Below, piece by piece: positions 10,917 through 64,000 of a stretch of 64,000 nucleotides of DNA. The translations under genes and the position numbers were made by a program. Source of the stretch: Ahaetulla prasina (taxonomy: Eukaryota > Chordata > Lepidosauria > Squamata > Colubridae); contig NC_080539.1 in NCBI RefSeq assembly GCF_028640845.1, forward strand, positions 102,636,554 to 102,700,553, in the 5' to 3' direction. Position 1 is the stretch's first letter. The number at the start of each line of letters is the position of its first letter. A model generated the notes under the pieces. The model was not told the DNA's origin and searched no databases. It was given only the letters and a program-made list of their open reading frames with translations.

Positions 10917-11427
10917 ATGCTCGGTAGCAGCGGCGGCGGAGGCAACCACCACGTCAGGAGGCTTTCAAGAAGGCGGCGTCCGAGGGGAGCAAGGCCATGA
11001 TGCAGAAGCGCGCCAACCCCAAAGGCCCCGCCGGGGTGGCGCCCAAGACGGCTGAGCTGAAGGTCTTCAAGTCGGACAGCGTGGAGGCTCGCTTGCCGGT
11101 GGCCTCGAACCTGCGCAAGCAGAAGTCCCTCGCCAACCTGTCTTTCCTGACCGACAGCGAGAAGAAGATGCAGCTCTACGAGCCGTAGCCTCAAGGGCGG
11201 CAAGCAGGCGCCCTCGCTCATGTCCAAGAACCTCTCCCGGTCCGAGCACTCACTCTTTCAGGCTAAGTTGGCTGCCACCAGCAACAAACCGCCGCTGGCG
11301 CCGTTGCCTTCCAACCTGGGCAAGCCCAGCCGCATCCCGCGGGGGCCTTACGCCGAAGTCAAACCGCTCGAGCTAGTAGTCACCGTGCTGGGCGACCTGG
11401 AGCAGCTGCTCTTCAGCCAGATGCTCG
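10917..11427 (+). pseudogene. NAV1: Captured NAV1 exon 1, copy 1
   Basis: From ATG (MLGSSGGGG) to a splice donor GTGAGT at 11428, split fragments read as neuron navigator 1 exon 1: TAELKVFKSDSVEARLPVAS, NLRKQKSLANLSFLTDSEKK, LMSKNLSRSEHSLFQAK, LGKPSRIPRGPYAEVKPL and ELVVTVLGDLEQLLFSQML. I match these to mammalian NAV1 from memory. Compared with it, two internal stretches are missing (after QLYEP and after EVKPL), and frame changes plus a TAG make it non-coding as a whole. Intron-like sequence follows for about 325 bp, so the source was genomic DNA. The parent NAV1 gene is not in the window. Confidence 0.78.
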
Positions 11428-12614
11428 GTGAGTCAGCCCGTCCCCTTCCTTCCCGTGGGGGTCTGCCGGGATTTCCCTTTGTTTAGAGCTGGGAATCCTC
11501 CTTCCTCAGCGGCCTTTCCCTGACCCAGTCCTCAGAGCTCTCTCTCCGGATCGCTCTTCTAGTTGACCCTATACTTTAGGCTGGAACAAGCAGTTTGAGA
11601 ACTGGGTTATTGCTTTACTATCTTCTCTTGCTTTTTCATGCTCGGGCAACCCTGGGCTTTCCCAGCACAATTGCAGAGTAGACGTTTTGCAATTTTCATT
11701 CAAATAAATATTCATGTTATTTTACTTGGCTCTATCTTTATTTTTTACATTGACCAGTAGCTGCCTCATTTCCCACCCTAGGCTTATACTCGAGTCAATA
11801 GTTTTTCCCAGTTTTTTGTGGTAAAATTAGGTACCTCGGCTTATACTCGAGTCTACGCCTCGATGTACTGGGAACCCCGCACAGGAGACGCCAAAGAGGC
11901 GGCGAGATCGTCCGGCGGATTTGCCCAAGGCTGAGCAGTTCGCGCGGACCGAGCCAAGCGGTCCCAGTCCAGCCGAGCGGTGAAAGCGGGCGGCGCTCGG
12001 CATGTCGAAACCCTCCTCCTCAGCCGAGAAGGCTGGCGGCTCCCCGCCCGCGCGCGGACCGAGCCAAGCGGTCCCAGTCCAGCCGAGCGGTGAAAGCGAC
12101 ATGCGGCGCGCTCGCTTTCACCGCTCGGCTGGACTGGGACCGCTTGGCTCGGTCCGCGCGGGCGGGGAGCCGCCAGCCTCGGCTGAGGGAGGGAGGGTTT
12201 CCGACATGCCGAGCGCCGCCCGCCACCGCTCGCTGAACTGGGACCGGCTTGGCTCGGGTCCGCAGTAACTCCCGCCAGGCTGTGCCACGAGGAAACCATT
12301 TAAAGCCCAGCTTCTGAAGCACGGAGGAGAAGAAAGCAAGCCCTGGCGGTGCAGTGAGAGGCGGGCGGGGAGCCGCCAGCCTTCTCGGCCGACGCTTTCA
12401 CCGTTCGGCTGGACTGGGACCGCTTGGCTCGGGTCCGCGGGCGGGGAGCCGCCAGCCTTCTCGGCTGAGGAGGAGGTTTCCCGACATGCCGGCGTCGGCC
12501 GAGAAGGCTGGCGGCTCCCCGCCTCTCACTGCACCGCCAGGGCTTTCTTTCTTCTCCCTCCGTGCTTCAGAAGCTGGGCTTTTAAATGGTTTCCTCACGG
12601 CAGGCGGGAAAAAG

Positions 12615-13110
12615 ATGCTCGGTAGCAGCGGCGGCGGAGGCAACCACCACGGCAGGAGGCTTTCAAGAAGGCGGCGTCCGAGGGAGCAAGGCCATGATGC
12701 AGAAGCGCCAACCCCAAAGGCCCCGCCGGGTGGCGCCAAGACGGCTGAGCTGAAGGTCTTCAAGTCGGACAGCGTGAGGCTCGCTTGCCGGTGGCCTCGA
12801 ACCTGCGCAAGCAGAAGTCCTCACCAACCTGTCTTTCCTGACCGACAGCGAGAAGAAGATGCAGCTCACGAGCCGTAGCCTCAAGGCGGCAAGCAGGCGC
12901 CCGCCATGTCCAAGAACCTCTCCGGTCCGAGCACTCACTCTTTCAGGCTAAGTTGGCCCCGCCACCAGCAACAAACGCCGCTGGCGCCGTTGCCTTCCAA
13001 CCTGGGCAAGCCCAGCCGCATCCGCTGGGGCCTTACGCCAAGTCAAACCGCCGAGCTAGTAGTCACCGTGTTGGGCGACCTGGAGCAGCTGCTCTTCAGC
13101 CAGATGCTCG
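12615..13110 (+). pseudogene. NAV1: Captured NAV1 exon 1, copy 2
   Basis: Second tandem copy, about 1.7 kb downstream of the first, ending in the same GTGAGT donor at 13111. It differs mostly by many one- or two-base deletions in GC-rich stretches, which scatter the frame (for example CGCGCC to CGCC and GGGG to GGG). The downstream intron part is almost identical to copy 1. Either the copy is decaying or this stretch has uncorrected sequencing errors. Confidence 0.75.
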
Positions 13111-13557
13111 GTGAGTCAGCCTGCCCCTTCCTTCCCGTGGGGGTCTGCCGATTTCCTTTGTTTAGAGCTGGGAATCCTCCTTCCTCAGCGGCCTTTCCCT
13201 GACCCAGTCCTCAGAGCTCTCTCTCCGGATCGCTCTTCTAGTTGACCCTATACTTTAGGCTGGAACAAGCAGTTTGAGAACTGGGTTATTGCTTTACTAT
13301 CTTCTCTTGCTTTTTCATGCTCGGGCAACCCTGGGCTTTCCCAGCACAATTGCAGAGTAGACGTTTTGCAATTTTCATTCAAATAAATATTCATGTTATT
13401 TTACTTGGCTCTATCTTTATTTTTTACATTGACCAGTAGCTGCCTCATTTCCCACCCTAGGCTTATACTCGAGTCAATAGTTTTTCCCAGTTTTTTGTGG
13501 TAAAATTAGGTACCTCGGCTTATATTCGGGTCGGCTTATACTCGAGTATATACGGTA

Positions 13558-14392
13558 AGTGCAGGGGGCTGCCAAGTAGCCACATTTTGATCACGTGGGG
13601 GGGCGCTGCAATAGCCATAACTAAACCTTACAAATGTACCTTTGTTCAACATCATCGTAACTTCAAACAGTCTCTGAACAAAGGATCGTAAATCAAATAC
13701 TTCTACATGATATCACCAAACAAAATAAAACAATTGATATCAGCAGGCAAATGCCACTACATACTAATGTCCAATACCTAACACAAATTACAGCATTTGT
13801 ATGATCATGCATGCCATCACTGGCTCCCCTTGTACTGGTTCATATAGATCTCCCTAAGGTGAAGTTTTGCAGGTTGGATTCTGTGGAATCCTAAATTCCA
13901 TGGAAAGTTAAATGGGGTCTGTGGGACTGAGAAAAGAACTCCACATAAAGACCTAAACTTAGATCCTTGTAGGGAGGGTGGTTTTTTCCTTTAGTGTCTT
14001 GTGTAGAGGGATCATTTTTCCTTTCAGTTACATAGAAAAATTGCTCTGGATCTCCCTGAAAAATAGCATCGAGGTATGAAAAACTGACATTTAGGGTTGG
14101 TTCCCTAGGGAAAGAAAACTTTAATGTGCGTAGCCGTGTATATCTGCCTCAATGCTGTTTTTTAGGCATATCTATAGCAATTTTTCTAAGTTATATTGGA
14201 AAGATCAGGACTTATCCTCTGACATCCAAATGTCCCATTCCTCTCAATAAGGGGTTCCAGGTTTTTTTAAAAAAAAATAGATGCAATGTCCTGAAATAAA
14301 TTGAAAACCTCTGATCTGAGGGACTGCCTCTTTCTTCCATTCAGCCTTCTTTTCTTCCTTCCTTCCCTGGCTGTTAACTTTTGACGCAGATG
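13558..14392. other. Intergenic DNA, nothing recognised
   Basis: No gene or named repeat recognised on either strand. Confidence 0.45.
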
Positions 14393-14405
14393 GACTTTTG
14401 AAGAT

Positions 14406-14991
14406 GTTGTTGTTAGTTGCGAAGTCGTGTCCGACCCATCGCGACCCCATGGACAACGTTCCTCCAGGCCTTCCTGTCCTCTACCATCCTCTGGAGTCCA
14501 TTTAAACTCATGCCTACTGCTTCAGTGACTCCGTCCAGCCACCTCGTTCTCTGTCGTCCCGTTCTTCTTTTGCCCTCAATCTTTCCCAGCATTAGGCTCT
14601 TCTCCAGTGAGTCCTTCTTTCTCATTAGGTGGCCAAAGTATTTCAGTTTCATCTTCAGGATCTGGCCTTCTAAAGAGCAGTCAGGGTTGATCTCCTCTAG
14701 AACTGACTTGTTTGTTCGCCTTGCAGTCCAAGGGACTCACAGGAGTCTTCTCCAGCACCAGAGTTCAAAGGCCTCAATTCTTTGGCGCTCAGCCTTTCTT
14801 ATGGTCCAACCTTCACAGCCATACATTGCAACTGGGAAAACCATAGCCTTGACTATATGCACTTGACTTTTGAAGATACCCTTGCACAATAATAGGAGGC
14901 CAGCCTTTCTAGCATGTGGGAGAAGGCCGCTGTGCTGCCCCCAAGATGTGAAAAATACAGCAGGAAGTCCATTTGCCTCTAGTGGCAGCAC
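14406..14991 (-). mobile_element. BovB (RTE-clade) LINE, 3' end
   Basis: On the - strand two frames read the C-terminus of the BovB ORF: VHIVKAMVFPVAMYGCEGWT then ERQRIEAFELWCWRRLL (14737-14991), and LKYFGHLMRKKDSLEKSLML, GKIEGKRRTGRQRTRWLDGV then VHGVAMGRTRLRN (14413-14652), with a frameshift between them. The 3' end TCGCGATGGGTCGGACACGA is the BovB-type terminus. 5'-truncated, as usual. BovB is the classic horizontally transferred LINE shared by squamates and ruminants (established knowledge). Confidence 0.9.
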
Positions 14992-15469
14992 CCAGCCAAG
15001 CTTTTTAAAAAGCTCAAACTAAGCAAGATCAAATGTGGTTAGAATTTGAATGAGAAACTGCCAGGCAATATCAGGACCGTCAGCTAGATTAGGAAATTGG
15101 AAAACATCCCAGAAATCCATGGCAAATTCCTTTGATACCATTGCCAAGTAAACTGTTTGGGTGTGAACGAAAGTCAACATCCTCTTGAGGGTGTCACTTT
15201 TTATTTGTACTTTATATTTAGGAAAATCTGTAAAGCCACATCTTTTTTGTCAGTCTTTTATTAAATTTAAATATGGGCTTTTAATTTTTAATATTGTGTT
15301 GTTTTTAATTTTAGGCAAGTGCTTTTGATAAGGTATTGCCAGGTGGAGTACAACAAATTAACAATAAATATATTCCTTGATCTGATGTCCTTCACTTACA
15401 TTGGACTACAGCTCCTGTCATCCCCAGAGTAGGAGAACCAGTCACCCCCAGCAGACTCCCTTAATAATA

Positions 15470-15590
15470 TACTCGTTTCATCTTCAGTTTATCGCAGGAG
15501 CAAGCTCCTCATATATATGCTTATATATTATATAGTTGTTACATGTCAATGCTTATATATACTGTTATGACAAAATAAATAAATAAATAG
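15470..15590 (+). mobile_element. LINE 3'-end fragment with AAAT tail
   Basis: Ends TACTGTTATGACAAAATAAA with further AAAT units, resembling the 3' end of a squamate LINE family. Short and low certainty. Confidence 0.4.
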
Positions 15591-16337
15591 GGAAAAAAGG
15601 CGCTATAGTACTCAGAAACACTGTAGTACACCTCCAGACCGTCAGAGGACAGTGTTAGCCCCCCCCCTCCGCCCCTCCCTAATACTTCTGTCGTAAGAGA
15701 AAGAGGAGAGACGAGCTAAACCACCTCTCAGCTTCGCATCCGGGTCTTGTGCGCGAGATCTCGGGCAGCCCTTTTTTTTTTCCTCCTCCTCCTTTTCCGG
15801 GAGCGGAATTAAATTCGCCCGCCCCTTGGTTGCGCGCGCCTTCCCCACAGAGCCCGAGGGAGGGGGAAATGGGCGTGGCCAAAGGCACGGAAGAGAAACG
15901 TACAGAAACTTTATTAGGAGACTTTGACCGACTCAGCGCTGGGCACTTTTTTTTTTCTTCGTTTTGCACGCGCGGCCACGCCCCCTCCTCCCCCTGTCGT
16001 CGGGCTTTCTTTGGATTGGAACCTTCCTCTGCAACTCTTGTCGGGCAGGCAGGTTCGCGGCGCGAGATCAACAAGCGACAGGCGAGGCGGCGAAAGGCGC
16101 ACACGCACATACACACACACACAGACAGACAGGCGCGCGCGCGCTCTCGTTCCTTTTTTTTTTTTTTTTTGCGGAAGGCCTCCTTCCCCCCCCCCCCGCC
16201 GCTACTGGCGCGAGGAGGAGGAGGCGGCGGCGGCTTCGCGCTTGCGAGCGCGGCCCCGGCTCCCTCCTTCACTCCACCCCGTTGTAGGATCGATCCCCGG
16301 GGCAGGGCAAGGCAAGGCAAGGCAAGGCCGGTGTAAG

Positions 16338-63953
<47,616 letters not shown>

Positions 63954-64000
63954 GTATATTTGAATTTCTGTTTTAACTTAGCAATATTTTCTTGTGACAA

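Larger units (their letters stand above)
10070..13555. mobile_element. 3.5-kb TIR transposon carrying tandem copies of a NAV1 exon-1 capture
   Basis: Starts CCGTATATACTCGAGTATAA and ends with its reverse complement, between TA dinucleotides (10068-10069 and 13556-13557). No transposase is seen, so it is non-autonomous. Its outer parts (terminal repeats; the hairpin CAGCACG TTTTTT GTGCTG; GTAGCTGCCTCATTTCCCAC) are shared with the 373-bp copies at 28947 and 47893. The interior is a tandem duplication: unit 1 about 10131-11834, unit 2 about 11835-13513. Each unit has a GC-rich inverted-repeat array, then a NAV1-like 5' region, coding exon 1, splice donor and intron, ending at the transposon subterminal sequence (about 11752 and 13431). 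The superfamily is not assigned; the TA duplication suggests Tc1/mariner or another TA-targeting group. Confidence 0.85.

Noticed and set aside
10917..11427. A functional NAV1 gene at this place
   Set aside because: Missing internal segments, frame breaks, a TAG stop, no further exons, and transposon ends on both sides.
10041..12938. Many overlapping open frames on both strands at 10-13 kb
   Set aside because: They come from GC-rich inverted and tandem repeats inside the TIR element; only the broken NAV1-like frames have a recognisable origin.
14393..14877. 13-bp direct repeat GACTTTTGAAGAT at 14393 and 14865 as a BovB target duplication
   Set aside because: BovB coding similarity continues past the right copy, so it cannot be the insertion boundary.
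15679..16320. - strand frame of 213 codons over the REPS1 promoter
   Set aside because: Composition-driven shadow of the CpG island.

Overview
The window is nuclear DNA of a squamate reptile, probably a snake. The single-copy genes are vertebrate. The repeats are a typical squamate mix: CR1/L2-type LINEs whose 3' ends run into microsatellites (including AATAG tails of the kind described in snakes), a BovB (RTE) LINE fragment, Tigger-like and hAT-like DNA transposons, foldback MITEs and tRNA-derived SINEs. The species is an inference from repeat content.

Genes. REPS1 (RalBP1-associated Eps15-homology-domain protein 1, endocytosis) lies on the + strand. Its first 15 coding exons run from 16338 to 63953; all junction phases agree and give 596 codons, with the 3' part (RalBP1-binding, coiled-coil end) beyond the right edge. 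On the - strand at 3085-3145 is the first coding exon of ABRACL (Costars family), read away from REPS1 as in the neighbourhood I recall for human chromosome 6. A CpG-rich block at about 5.46-6.42 kb is the likely ABRACL promoter and one at about 15.64-16.62 kb is the REPS1 promoter. The rest of ABRACL lies left of position 1.

Layout. 1-2.7 kb: near-complete CR1/L2-like LINE. 2.7-6.4 kb: ABRACL first coding exon and CpG island. 6.4-15.6 kb: intergenic DNA with transposons, a solo LTR, BovB, and a 3.5-kb terminal-inverted-repeat element (10070-13555). 15.6-64 kb: REPS1 exons in introns filled with further LINEs, SINEs, MITEs, a second LTR and microsatellites.

Most notable. The 3.5-kb element carries, twice in tandem, what reads as exon 1 of the neuron navigator gene NAV1, with its splice donor and some 325 bp of intron. 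This is a genomic (not mRNA-derived) capture of a host gene by a cut-and-paste-type transposon, like plant Pack-MULEs. Two 373-bp relatives without the NAV1 cargo sit at 28947-29319 and 47893-48264, which lets the cargo boundary be read. Other points are a GC-AG intron and three tandem splice acceptors in REPS1, and several nested insertions with perfect target duplications that give relative ages.

All family names come from reading the sequence; no database search was possible.
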